Assembly: GCF_012562965.1 (NCBI RefSeq)
Contig: NZ_CP046228.1
Coordinates: 188,325-252,324 of the forward strand
DNA from: Enterobacteriaceae endosymbiont of Plateumaris rustica
GTDB lineage: Bacteria; Pseudomonadota; Gammaproteobacteria; Enterobacterales; Enterobacteriaceae
Length of the DNA: 64,000 nt
Reading direction: 5' to 3'
A program made the translations under genes and the position numbers. The notes below the pieces were generated by a model. The model did no database searches and was not told the origin of the DNA. It worked only from the letters and a program-made list of their open reading frames with translations. Below are positions 41,394 to 50,816 of this stretch, one piece after another (the stretch's first letter is position 1; every line of letters starts with the position of its first letter).

Positions 41394-42575
41394 ATGAATA
41401 TTATTAATATTATTGTTCCAGAATTACCGGAATCAGTTAATAACGCTGTTATAGTTCAGTGGCATAAAAAAACAGGAGATAAAATATATCTTGATGATAT
41501 TCTTGTAGAATTAGAAACTGATAAAGTTATATTAGAAGTCCCTGCTACTCATAATGGTATTTTAAATAGTATTTTAGTTAATGCAGGTGATGTAGTACAA
41601 TCTCAACAAATTATAGGTACAATAAATTTAATAGAAAATTTAAAAAAAGATACTATACTAAATATATCAAATAATAAAAAAATTTTTTTAAAAGAACAAA
41701 TTAATCATATTAATGAAAAAAATTTTACAAATAAAACTATTGATGATTTTAGTCCATCCATTCGTAAAAAGATTAAACAAAATAATATTACTATCGATCA
41801 AATAAATAATTTTAATAATTTAAATATAAATAAATTAAAAAAATTTCAAACAAAAGAAAAAAATAGATTATTAAAAAATAATTTTAGACGTGTTAAAATG
41901 ACACAAATCAGGAAACATATTGCTAAAAGATTAATGGAGTCAAAAAATAATTCTGTAATGTTAACAACTTTTAATGAAGTTAATATGCAAGAAATTATTA
42001 ATTTAAAAAATAAATATGGTAAAATTTTTCAAAAAAAATATGAAATTAAATTAGGTTTAACATCTTTTCATGTAAAAGCTGTTTCTCAAGCACTTAAATC
42101 TTTTCCCAAACTTAATGCATTTATAGATGGAGAAGATATTATTTATAATGACATATATCATATTAATATTGCATTATCAACAGAAAGAGGTTTGTTAACT
42201 CCAATTATAAAAAACACAAATAATTTATCTTTAGTTGAAATTGAAAAAAAAATAAAAAAATTAATTATTAAAGCAAATACAAATAAATTATCTGTTGATG
42301 ATTTATCTAGTGGTAATTTTACCATTACTAATGGAGGAGTTTTTGGATCTCTTATATCTACACCTATTATTAATCCACCACAAAGTGCTATATTAGGTAT
42401 ACATGCTATTAATAATAGACCATTTGTATTAAATAATAAAATTAGTATTGTTCCTATAATGTATTTAGCATTATCATATGATCATCGTTTAATAGATGGA
42501 AAAGATTCAATAAAATTTTTATTTTTGATAAAACAATTATTAGAAGATCCATTTCGTTTATTATTAAATATTTAA
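41394..42575 (+). CDS. sucB: 2-oxoglutarate dehydrogenase E2 (dihydrolipoyl succinyltransferase)
   Basis: SucB forms the core of the 2-oxoglutarate dehydrogenase complex. The 393-residue protein (E. coli 405) has a single lipoyl domain with the lipoylated lysine in [13 protein letters not shown] (about residue 43). A peripheral-subunit-binding domain ([19 protein letters not shown], about residues 119-140) follows. The catalytic domain ends with the active-site [12 protein letters not shown]. All three functional parts are retained. Confidence 0.98.
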   Translation: MNIINIIVPELPESVNNAVIVQWHKKTGDKIYLDDILVELETDKVILEVPATHNGILNSILVNAGDVVQSQQIIGTINLIENLKKDTILNISNNKKIFLKEQINHINEKNFTNKTIDDFSPSIRKKIKQNNITIDQINNFNNLNINKLKKFQTKEKNRLLKNNFRRVKMTQIRKHIAKRLMESKNNSVMLTTFNEVNMQEIINLKNKYGKIFQKKYEIKLGLTSFHVKAVSQALKSFPKLNAFIDGEDIIYNDIYHINIALSTERGLLTPIIKNTNNLSLVEIEKKIKKLIIKANTNKLSVDDLSSGNFTITNGGVFGSLISTPIINPPQSAILGIHAINNRPFVLNNKISIVPIMYLALSYDHRLIDGKDSIKFLFLIKQLLEDPFRLLLNI

Positions 42576-42793
42576 ATTAATTATATTTATTTATAATTAA
42601 AAAAATTAATATTCTTATTTAATATAATATTAAAATTGAAAATATCTAATTACGTAAAACAAAAATTAATTATAATCTTTTTATAAAAATATAATTTTAT
42701 ATTTAATTTAAATTAATATATAGTTAATATTATATTATTTATTAAATAAATAATTTATTAAATATATAAAATATTATTAGTTAAGGATTAATA

Positions 42794-44356
42794 ATGTTAA
42801 ATGTTATTGAATTATCAAGATTACAATTTGCATTAACAGCAATGTATCATTTTATATTTGTTCCTTTAACATTAGGCATGTCTTTTTTATTAGCTATAAT
42901 GGAAACATTATATATTTTATCTGGTAATATAATATATAGAGACATGACGCAATTTTGGGGAAAATTATTCGGTATAAATTTTGTTTTAGGAGTAGCTACT
43001 GGATTAACAATGGAATTTCAATTTGGAACAAATTGGTCATATTATTCACATTATGTAGGAGATATTTTTGGAGCACCATTAGCAATTGAAGGATTAATGG
43101 CTTTTTTTCTAGAATCAACCTTTGTTGGTTTATTTTTTTTAGGATGGAATCGTTTGAATAAAATTCAACATATGATTGTTACTTGGTTAGTAGCAATTGG
43201 TTCTAATTTTTCTGCTTTATGGATTCTTATAGCTAATGCATGGATGCAAAATCCAATAGCTTCTCATTTTAATTATAAAAATATGAGAATGGAAATGGAT
43301 AGTTTTTGGAAATTAATTTTTAATCCTGTAGCTCAAGTAAAATTTGTACATACAGTTTCTGCAGGATATACAACAGGAGCAATATTTATAATTGGTATTA
43401 GTGCTTATTATCTTTTAAAAAAAAGAGATATTTTATTTGCAAAAAAATCAATAATTATTGCATCTAGTTTTGGTTTAGCTTCTATTTTTTCTGTATTAGT
43501 TCTTGGTGATGAATCTGGATATCAAATGGGAGAAATACAAAAAACTAAACTGGCAGCTATTGAAGCAGAATGGGAGACACAAAAACCACCAGCATCATTT
43601 ACAATTATAGGTTTTCCTAATCAGAAATATCAATTAAATGAATATTCAATAGAAATTCCTTATTTATTAGGTTTAATAGCTACGAGATCTACAAATACTC
43701 CTATTTTAGGAATTAAAGATTTAATTAAAAATCATGAATCAAAAATTAATAATGGTTTAAAAGCTTTAATTATTCTTGAAAAAATACAAAATGGTACAGC
43801 TAATAATAATAATATAGATTATTTTAATAAAATTAAAAAAGATTTAGGATATGGTTTTTTAGTTAAACAATATACTAATAATATAAATAATATAAATATA
43901 AATCAAATTAAAAAAATAGCTATAAATACCATTCCTATGGTAGCACCTTTATTTTTTGCTTTTAGAATTATGGTTCTTTCTAGCTTAATTTTATTAATTA
44001 CCATTATTTTAGTATTTATTAATATATTAAACGATAAATTAATAAATAAAAAATATTTACTAAAATTTTGTTTGTATATAATTCCATTACCTTGGATTGC
44101 ATCTGAATCAGGATGGTTTGTTTCTGAATATGGTAGGCAACCATGGGCAATAGGTGAAATATTACCTACATTTATGGCTGGTTCATCTATTAAAACAGTA
44201 GATGTTTTATTTTCTATAATTACTATTTTTATTTTTTATACAATATTATTATTAATTGAGTTATATTTAATGTTTAAAATTGCGCGTATTGGTCCTAGTA
44301 ATTTAAATACAGGAAAATATTATTTTGAAAAAAAAATTTTTTCTAATAAAATATAA
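42794..44356 (+). CDS. cydA: Cytochrome bd-I ubiquinol oxidase subunit I
   Basis: CydA holds hemes b558, b595 and d and oxidises ubiquinol, reducing oxygen with high affinity. The 520-residue protein (E. coli 522) has His19 near the N-terminus (LQFALTAMYHFIFVPLTLG), the long Q-loop form and the GRQPW signature. About nine membrane helices are seen. It heads the cydABX operon. In E. coli cydA also lies downstream of sucABCD, and here the intervening sucCD and mng genes are deleted. Confidence 0.98.
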   Translation: MLNVIELSRLQFALTAMYHFIFVPLTLGMSFLLAIMETLYILSGNIIYRDMTQFWGKLFGINFVLGVATGLTMEFQFGTNWSYYSHYVGDIFGAPLAIEGLMAFFLESTFVGLFFLGWNRLNKIQHMIVTWLVAIGSNFSALWILIANAWMQNPIASHFNYKNMRMEMDSFWKLIFNPVAQVKFVHTVSAGYTTGAIFIIGISAYYLLKKRDILFAKKSIIIASSFGLASIFSVLVLGDESGYQMGEIQKTKLAAIEAEWETQKPPASFTIIGFPNQKYQLNEYSIEIPYLLGLIATRSTNTPILGIKDLIKNHESKINNGLKALIILEKIQNGTANNNNIDYFNKIKKDLGYGFLVKQYTNNINNININQIKKIAINTIPMVAPLFFAFRIMVLSSLILLITIILVFINILNDKLINKKYLLKFCLYIIPLPWIASESGWFVSEYGRQPWAIGEILPTFMAGSSIKTVDVLFSIITIFIFYTILLLIELYLMFKIARIGPSNLNTGKYYFEKKIFSNKI

Positions 44357-44408
44357 TTTTTATATAAATAAATTATATAAAAATCTATACTATAATAGGT
44401 TATTTTAA

Positions 44409-45548
44409 ATGTTAGATTATAATACTTTATGTATAATTTGGTGGATTTTAATTGGAATATTAATTATTGGATTCCTTATTACTGATGGTTTAGATATGGG
44501 TGTAGGAATTTTATTATTCATAATAGGTAAAAATAATATTGAAAGAAGAATTATGATCAATAGTATTGCACCTCATTGGGATGGTAATCAAGTTTGGTTA
44601 ATTACAGTAGGTGGTGCATTATTTGCAGCTTGGCCTATTGTATATGCTACACTTTTTTCTAGTTTTTATATAGCAATGATAATAATGTTGTTATCATTAT
44701 TTTTACGTCCTGTAGGATTTGAATATCGTTCTAAAATAAAAAATTATAAATGGCAAAATTTATGTGATATATTAATTTCTATAGGAAGTATTATTCCTCC
44801 TATTATAATAGGAATAGCTGTAGGAAACTTATTAAATGGTATTCCTTTTTACATTGATAAATATTTTCGTATTCATTCCTCATTACATTTTTTAAATTTA
44901 TTTAATATGTTTAGTATAATTATTAGTATTACTAGTATTATTATGTTTATTAATCAAGCATCTACTTATTTACAACTTAGAATATATGATAAATACATTA
45001 ATTATAAAACTAATATTATTATTCAAATATCATCAATAATGTTAATTATATTTTTTATATTATCATTTATTAATATTATTTTTTATATTAAAGGATATGA
45101 ATTACATTCATTAATATTTAATAATATAACTAATTTAAATAAAAAAGAAATTTTACATATATATGGTTCTTGGTTTTTTAATTTTCAAACACATAATTAT
45201 TTATTAATAATACCATTATTATGTTTAATTTTACCAATTTTTACAATAATATATTCATTATATAAAAATAGAATAATGTCCTTTATTTGTTCTTCATTAA
45301 CTATTATATTTATGGTATGTACTGTAGGAATAATAATGTTTCCTTTTATTATACCTTCTAGTATTAGACCTAAAGATAGTCTTACTATGTGGAATGCAGT
45401 ATCAAGTCAACTTACATTAAATATAATGTTATATGCAGCTATTATTTTTGTACCTATAGTTTTAAGTTATACTTTTTGGTGTTATAAAAAAATGTTTTTT
45501 CCTATTACTAGAGAAGAAATTAAAAATAATACAAATAATTATTATTAA
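44409..45548 (+). CDS. cydB: Cytochrome bd-I ubiquinol oxidase subunit II
   Basis: CydB pairs with CydA in the bd oxidase. The 379-residue protein is the same length as in E. coli. It has the N-terminal WWILIGILIIGFLITDGLDMGVGIL helix and SIAPHWDGNQVWLITVGGALFAAWP. About eight to nine membrane segments follow. It starts 52 bp after cydA and is followed after 30 bp by the tiny cydX. Confidence 0.98.
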   Translation: MLDYNTLCIIWWILIGILIIGFLITDGLDMGVGILLFIIGKNNIERRIMINSIAPHWDGNQVWLITVGGALFAAWPIVYATLFSSFYIAMIIMLLSLFLRPVGFEYRSKIKNYKWQNLCDILISIGSIIPPIIIGIAVGNLLNGIPFYIDKYFRIHSSLHFLNLFNMFSIIISITSIIMFINQASTYLQLRIYDKYINYKTNIIIQISSIMLIIFFILSFINIIFYIKGYELHSLIFNNITNLNKKEILHIYGSWFFNFQTHNYLLIIPLLCLILPIFTIIYSLYKNRIMSFICSSLTIIFMVCTVGIIMFPFIIPSSIRPKDSLTMWNAVSSQLTLNIMLYAAIIFVPIVLSYTFWCYKKMFFPITREEIKNNTNNYY

Positions 45549-45578
45549 ATACAATTTAATTAAAATGGTGGTAAAAAT

Positions 45579-45668
45579 ATGTGGTATTTTACATGGTTTA
45601 TAGGTGTTTTATTAGCATGTTTTTTTAGTATAATAATTGCTTTAACTATAGAATATAAAGAAAAATAA
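45579..45668 (+). CDS. cydX: Cytochrome bd-I accessory subunit CydX (29 aa)
   Basis: This very short gene encodes MWYFTWFIGVLLACFFSIII followed by ALTIEYKEK, a single membrane helix. Its start matches E. coli CydX (MWYFAWILGTLLAC), a small subunit that stabilises the bd oxidase hemes. E. coli CydX has 37 residues; here the polar C-terminal tail is shortened. GGTGG lies seven bases before the ATG. Position 30 bp after cydB makes the call secure despite the size. Confidence 0.93.
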   Translation: MWYFTWFIGVLLACFFSIIIALTIEYKEK

Positions 45669-45901
45669 AAAAATAAATAATATATTATTTAAAAAATAAT
45701 ATTAATATTAATTTATATTTTAATTTTAAAATATTTATTTTTAATAATTTAAATAAAATAGTAATTTATTAGATAATTTTCTTTATTATAAGAATATATT
45801 ATTATTTAACTAAATATTTAATTTTATTAATATTAATTATATATTTAAATAATAACATATTTATAATATAACATATTTAAATAAACTTTTTTTAATAAAG
45901 A

Positions 45902-47800
45902 ATGAATAATTCAAATAAATATAATGCTGATGCTATCGAAGTATTAGAAGGATTAGATCCTGTAAGACGTAGACCAGGAATGTATACAGATCTTACTAGA
46001 CCTAATCATTTAGGTCAAGAAGTTATAGATAATAGTGTAGATGAAGCATTATCTGGTTATGCAAAAAATATTGAAGTAATTTTATATAAAGATCAATCAT
46101 TAGAAGTCATTGATGACGGTAGAGGTATGCCTGTTGATATACATCCTCAAGAAAAAATTCCAGCTGTAGAACTCATTTTATGTCGTTTGCATGCAGGAAG
46201 TAAATTTTCTAATAAGAATTATAATTTTTCTGGGGGATTACATGGAGTTGGAATATCTGTAGTAAATGCATTATCTAAAAAAATGAAAGTTACTATATTT
46301 CGTCATGGTAAAATTTATACTATAATTTTTAAAAATGGTTATAAGATACAAGATCTTCAAATAATAAATCATACAAAAATAGTACATACTGGAACAAAAA
46401 TAAGGTTTTGGCCTAATGAATGTTTTTTTGATCATTCTACTTTTTTAGTTTCTAATCTAATAAATGTATTGAAAGCTAAGGCTATATTATGTCCAGGTTT
46501 ACAAGTATATTTTAAAAATAAAAATACAAAAGATAATTATCATTGGCATTATAAAGATGGGTTATCTGATTATTTATCTAATTCCATAAAAAATTTTACT
46601 ACAATACCTAATATTCCATTTAAAGGTGAATATTATAATGATAAAAAACATATAAATTGGGCTTTATTTTGGGTTCCAGAAAATCATCACTTTCTTACAG
46701 AAAGTTATGTTAATTTAATTCCAACAACATATGGAGGAACTCATGTTAATGGTTTACGTTTAGGATTACTAGATGCTATGCGTAATTTTTGTCATTTTCA
46801 TAATATTTTACCTAGAAATGTAAAATTATTAGGAGAAGATATTTGGAATCATTGTTCATATGTATTATCTATAAAAATTCAAGATCCACAATTTACAGGA
46901 CAAACTAAAGAAAAATTATCTTCACGTCAGTGTACAATATTTGTTTCTAATATAATTAGAGATTCCTTTATTTTATGGTTAAATCAAAATATTGAAATTG
47001 GTAATTATTTAGCTGATATGGTAATTTCTAATGCTCAGAAACGCATTAGAGAATCAAAGAAATTTGTTAAAAAAAAAAATAATATTAGTTCTATATTACC
47101 TGGTAAATTAGCTGATTGTATAATTCATAATTCTGAAAATACAGAACTTTTTCTAGTTGAAGGAGATTCAGCAGGAGGTTCTGCTAAACAAGCTAGAGAC
47201 AGATATTATCAAGCAGTTATGCCTTTAAAAGGAAAAATTTTGAACACATGGGAAATTAATTCTGAAGATATTTTATCTTCTCAAGAAATATATGATATTT
47301 CTCTTGCAATAGGAATTTATCCTAATAATAAAGATTTAAAAAAATTAAGATATAATAAAATTTGTATTTTAGCTGATGCTGATTCAGATGGATTACATAT
47401 TGCTACATTATTATGTGCTTTATTTATTCGTCATTTTTTTTCATTAGTGAAAGAAGGTCATATTTATGTTGCTATGCCTCCTTTATATCGTATTGATATA
47501 GGTAAAGAAGTATTTTATGCTTTAGATGAAAATGAAAAAATTACTATTTTAGATAAATTAAAAAATAGAAAAAATCAAATTAATGTTCAAAGATTTAAAG
47601 GATTAGGAGAAATGAATCCTATTCAATTAAGAGAAACGACACTAAATCCTGTTAGTAGGAAATTAGTACAATTAATAATTAATAATACTGATAAAGAAAT
47701 AAAAAAATCATTATCTATTATGGATATGTTACTTTCTAAAAAAAGAGCTGAAGATCGTCGTAAATGGTTGCAAAGAAAAGGTGATATTTCTAATATATAA
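45902..47800 (+). CDS. parE: DNA topoisomerase IV subunit B
   Basis: ParE provides the ATPase of topoisomerase IV, which decatenates daughter chromosomes. The 632-residue protein (E. coli 630) has the GHKL ATP site (EVIDNSVDEAL, VIDDGRGMPVDIHP, GGLHGVGISVVNAL) and the TOPRIM motif EGDSAGGSAKQARDR, followed by DADSDGLHIATLL. The sequence fits ParE better than GyrB because it lacks the long enterobacterial GyrB insert. A stem with T-runs at 47917-47946 follows. Confidence 0.96.
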   Translation: MNNSNKYNADAIEVLEGLDPVRRRPGMYTDLTRPNHLGQEVIDNSVDEALSGYAKNIEVILYKDQSLEVIDDGRGMPVDIHPQEKIPAVELILCRLHAGSKFSNKNYNFSGGLHGVGISVVNALSKKMKVTIFRHGKIYTIIFKNGYKIQDLQIINHTKIVHTGTKIRFWPNECFFDHSTFLVSNLINVLKAKAILCPGLQVYFKNKNTKDNYHWHYKDGLSDYLSNSIKNFTTIPNIPFKGEYYNDKKHINWALFWVPENHHFLTESYVNLIPTTYGGTHVNGLRLGLLDAMRNFCHFHNILPRNVKLLGEDIWNHCSYVLSIKIQDPQFTGQTKEKLSSRQCTIFVSNIIRDSFILWLNQNIEIGNYLADMVISNAQKRIRESKKFVKKKNNISSILPGKLADCIIHNSENTELFLVEGDSAGGSAKQARDRYYQAVMPLKGKILNTWEINSEDILSSQEIYDISLAIGIYPNNKDLKKLRYNKICILADADSDGLHIATLLCALFIRHFFSLVKEGHIYVAMPPLYRIDIGKEVFYALDENEKITILDKLKNRKNQINVQRFKGLGEMNPIQLRETTLNPVSRKLVQLIINNTDKEIKKSLSIMDMLLSKKRAEDRRKWLQRKGDISNI

Positions 47801-48141
47801 ATTTAAAAAATATTTGTTAATTTATAATAAAATTAATTATATTAATATTTATTATAATATAATAATAAATTAATTAATTTAAGAAAATTATTTAATAAAA
47901 TATTTCATTTTTTATAAAAAAATATCAATTTTAATTGATATTTTTTATACTAAGAAATAATCATATATTGAATATAATATATTATAAGTTTTAATATTAC
48001 ATAAAATTATTTTAATAATTATATTAATATTTAATTTGTTTTAATTAAATAAAATTTAATTTAAATTATTAATTAATAATTTTTATCAAAAAATTTAATA
48101 TATATTTATATAATTTTTATTAAAATAAGGAATAATACACC
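47801..48141. other. AT-rich spacer between parE and aceE
   Basis: This 341-bp spacer holds a parE-proximal terminator hairpin and otherwise only A/T-rich DNA. The aceE promoter must lie in the right half. E. coli has the repressor gene pdhR before aceE; no trace of it is seen, so the pyruvate dehydrogenase operon probably lacks that control. Confidence 0.6.
47917..47946 (+). terminator. Hairpin with T-run after parE
   Basis: A perfect 14-bp inverted repeat (47917-47930 and 47933-47946) ends in a run of six Ts on the plus strand. It lies 116 bp after the parE stop and has the layout of a Rho-independent terminator, although it holds only one G/C pair. Confidence 0.6.
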
Positions 48142-50805
48142 ATGTCAGATAATTCATATAATGACGTGGATCCAATTGAAACTAATGATTGGATACAATC
48201 CATAGTATCAGTTATAAAAGAAGAAGGTATTGAAAGAGCAGAATTTTTACTAAAAAAATTAATAATACATGCTAATAAATATGGAGTAACTTTAAAAACA
48301 AAAAAAAATAATTATATTAATACTATTTCATTAGAAAATGAACCTATATATCCTGGAAATATTATTTTAGAAAAAAAAATAAGATCTTTTATTCGTTGGA
48401 ATGCAATTATGATGGTTTTAAAAGCTTCAAAAAAAAATTTAGATTTAGGAGGTCATATTTCATCTTTTCAATCTGCAGCACATATTTATGAAGTTTGTTT
48501 TAATCATTTTTTTCGAGCATCAAATAAAGATAATAATGGAGATATAATTTATTTTCAAGGACACGTTTCTCCAGGAATATATTCTAGAGCTTTTATTGAA
48601 GGAAGATTAAATACAAATAATCTTAATAATTTTCGTCAAGAAATATTAGGTGAAGGATTATCCTCATATCCACATCCTAAATTAATGCCTAATTTTTGGC
48701 AATTTCCTACTGTATCTATGGGTTTAGGTCCTATAGCAGCAATATACCAAGCAAAATTTCTTAAATATCTTAAAAATAGAGAATTAAAAAATACATCTAA
48801 ACAAAAAATTTATGCATTTATAGGTGATGGTGAAATGGATGAACCTGAATCTAAAGGTGCTATTAATATAGCAGTACGTGAAAAATTAGATAACTTAATT
48901 TTTGTTGTAAATTGTAATTTACAACGCTTAGATGGACCTGTTTATGGTAATGGTAAAATTATTAATGAATTAGAAAATATTTTTTTTGGTGCTGGTTGGG
49001 AAGTAATAAAAGTAATTTGGGGTCATAATTGGGATTTCTTATTGAAAAAAGATAAGACAGGAAAATTAATCCAATTAATGAATGAAACTATTGATGGAAA
49101 CTATCAAAATTTTAAATCAAAAAATGGTGATTATATTAGAAAAAATTTTTTTGGAAAATATCAAGAAACACTAAATCTTGTAAAAGATATGACTGATCTA
49201 GAAATAGAACAATTAAATTATGGTGGACATGATTCTAAAAAAATTTATGCTGCTTTTAAAAAAGCACATAATATTAAAAATAAACCTATAATCATATTAA
49301 TACATACAATTAAAGGTTATGGTCTTGGAAATATAGCTGAAAGTAAAAATATAGCACATCAAATAAAAAAAATGGATTTTAAATCTATTGAATATATTAG
49401 AAATCGTTTAAATATACCGATTGATAATATGAATTTACATTTTTTACCTTATATCACTTTTGATAAAAATTCTAAAGAACATAAATATATTCATGATCAA
49501 AGAAAAAAATTAGGAGGATATGTACCTTTTAGGAAGAGAAATTTTAGTGAAATATTAAAATTACCATCTTTATCTGATTTTAATTCTTTATTTAAAAAAC
49601 AAGAAAAAAAAATATCAACTACTATAGTTTTTATAAGAATATTAAATATAATGTTAAGGAATAATAATATTAAAAATAGAATTGTACCTATCATTGCTGA
49701 TGAAGCACGTACATTTGGTATGGAAGGTCTTTTTAGACAAATAGGAATTTATAATTCTAATGGATTAAATTATATACCACAAGATATAGAATTATTAGCT
49801 TATTATAAAGAAGATAAAAAAGGACAAATTTTACAAGAAGGTATAAATGAATCAGGAGCATTTGCTTCTTGGTTAGCTGCAGCTACATCTTATTCTACTA
49901 ATAATTTTCCTATGATACCTTTTTATATTTATTATTCTATGTTTGGTTTTCAAAGAATAGGTGATTTTTGTTGGGCTGCTGGAGATCAACAAGCTAGAGG
50001 ATTTTTAATAGGAGCAACTTCCGGAAGAACTACATTAAATGGTGAAGGATTACAACATGAAGATGGTCATAGTCATATTCACTCTTTAACTATTCCTAAT
50101 TGTATTTCATATGATCCTGCATATGCATATGAAATAGCTATAATTATATATAATGGTTTACAAAGAATGTATGGTAAAAAACAAGAAAATATATATTATT
50201 ATATAACTACCACAAATGAAAATTATCATATGCCAGAATTAATTCCTAATTCAAATATTGAATATGGAATTTGTAAAGGAATTTATAAATTAAAAATAAT
50301 TAAAGGAAATACAACTACTATTCAATTATTAGGATCAGGATCAATATTACGTCATGTTATTAAAGCTGGAAAAATTTTACATAAAGAATATAATATAGGA
50401 TCTAATATTTTTAGTGTAACTTCTTTTACAGAATTAGCTAGAGAAGGACAAGATTGTGATAGATGGAATATGTTACATCCATTAGAAAAAAATCGTATAC
50501 CATATATTACAAGTATTATGAATAATGAACCAACAGTAGCTACTACTGATTATATGAAACTTTTTGCAGAACAAGTTCGTAAGTATATACCATCAAATAA
50601 TTATATCGTTTTAGGAACAGATGGTTTTGGACGTTCTGATAGTCGTAAAAATTTACGTGATTTTTTTGAAATTAACGAATTATATATTGTTTTAGCAACA
50701 TTAAATATGTTAATTAAATTAGATTTAATTAATAAAAAATTAGTTTTAAATTTTATTAAAAAATATAATATTAATGTGAATAAAAATAATCCTAGAATAT
50801 CATAA
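48142..50805 (+). CDS. aceE: Pyruvate dehydrogenase E1
   Basis: AceE decarboxylates pyruvate with TPP and transfers the acetyl group to AceF. The 887-residue protein has exactly the E. coli length. It keeps the N-terminal AceF-interaction region, the TPP motif GDGEMDEPESKGAINIA...NLIFVVNCNLQRLDGPV and EGLFRQIGIY with ADEARTFGMEG. GGAATAATACACC precedes the ATG as a weak ribosome-binding site. It is the first gene of aceE-aceF-lpd, with only 11 bp to aceF. Confidence 0.98.
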   Translation: MSDNSYNDVDPIETNDWIQSIVSVIKEEGIERAEFLLKKLIIHANKYGVTLKTKKNNYINTISLENEPIYPGNIILEKKIRSFIRWNAIMMVLKASKKNLDLGGHISSFQSAAHIYEVCFNHFFRASNKDNNGDIIYFQGHVSPGIYSRAFIEGRLNTNNLNNFRQEILGEGLSSYPHPKLMPNFWQFPTVSMGLGPIAAIYQAKFLKYLKNRELKNTSKQKIYAFIGDGEMDEPESKGAINIAVREKLDNLIFVVNCNLQRLDGPVYGNGKIINELENIFFGAGWEVIKVIWGHNWDFLLKKDKTGKLIQLMNETIDGNYQNFKSKNGDYIRKNFFGKYQETLNLVKDMTDLEIEQLNYGGHDSKKIYAAFKKAHNIKNKPIIILIHTIKGYGLGNIAESKNIAHQIKKMDFKSIEYIRNRLNIPIDNMNLHFLPYITFDKNSKEHKYIHDQRKKLGGYVPFRKRNFSEILKLPSLSDFNSLFKKQEKKISTTIVFIRILNIMLRNNNIKNRIVPIIADEARTFGMEGLFRQIGIYNSNGLNYIPQDIELLAYYKEDKKGQILQEGINESGAFASWLAAATSYSTNNFPMIPFYIYYSMFGFQRIGDFCWAAGDQQARGFLIGATSGRTTLNGEGLQHEDGHSHIHSLTIPNCISYDPAYAYEIAIIIYNGLQRMYGKKQENIYYYITTTNENYHMPELIPNSNIEYGICKGIYKLKIIKGNTTTIQLLGSGSILRHVIKAGKILHKEYNIGSNIFSVTSFTELAREGQDCDRWNMLHPLEKNRIPYITSIMNNEPTVATTDYMKLFAEQVRKYIPSNNYIVLGTDGFGRSDSRKNLRDFFEINELYIVLATLNMLIKLDLINKKLVLNFIKKYNINVNKNNPRIS

Positions 50806-50816
50806 AAAGGAAAAAT

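Noticed and set aside
49497-49694. Short minus-strand frames inside aceE, sucA (40725-40982), dapF (33155-33337) and the plus-strand frames inside ansP (37632-37847) and lysS (27525-27710)
   Set aside because: All are shadows of real genes with no supporting sequence features.
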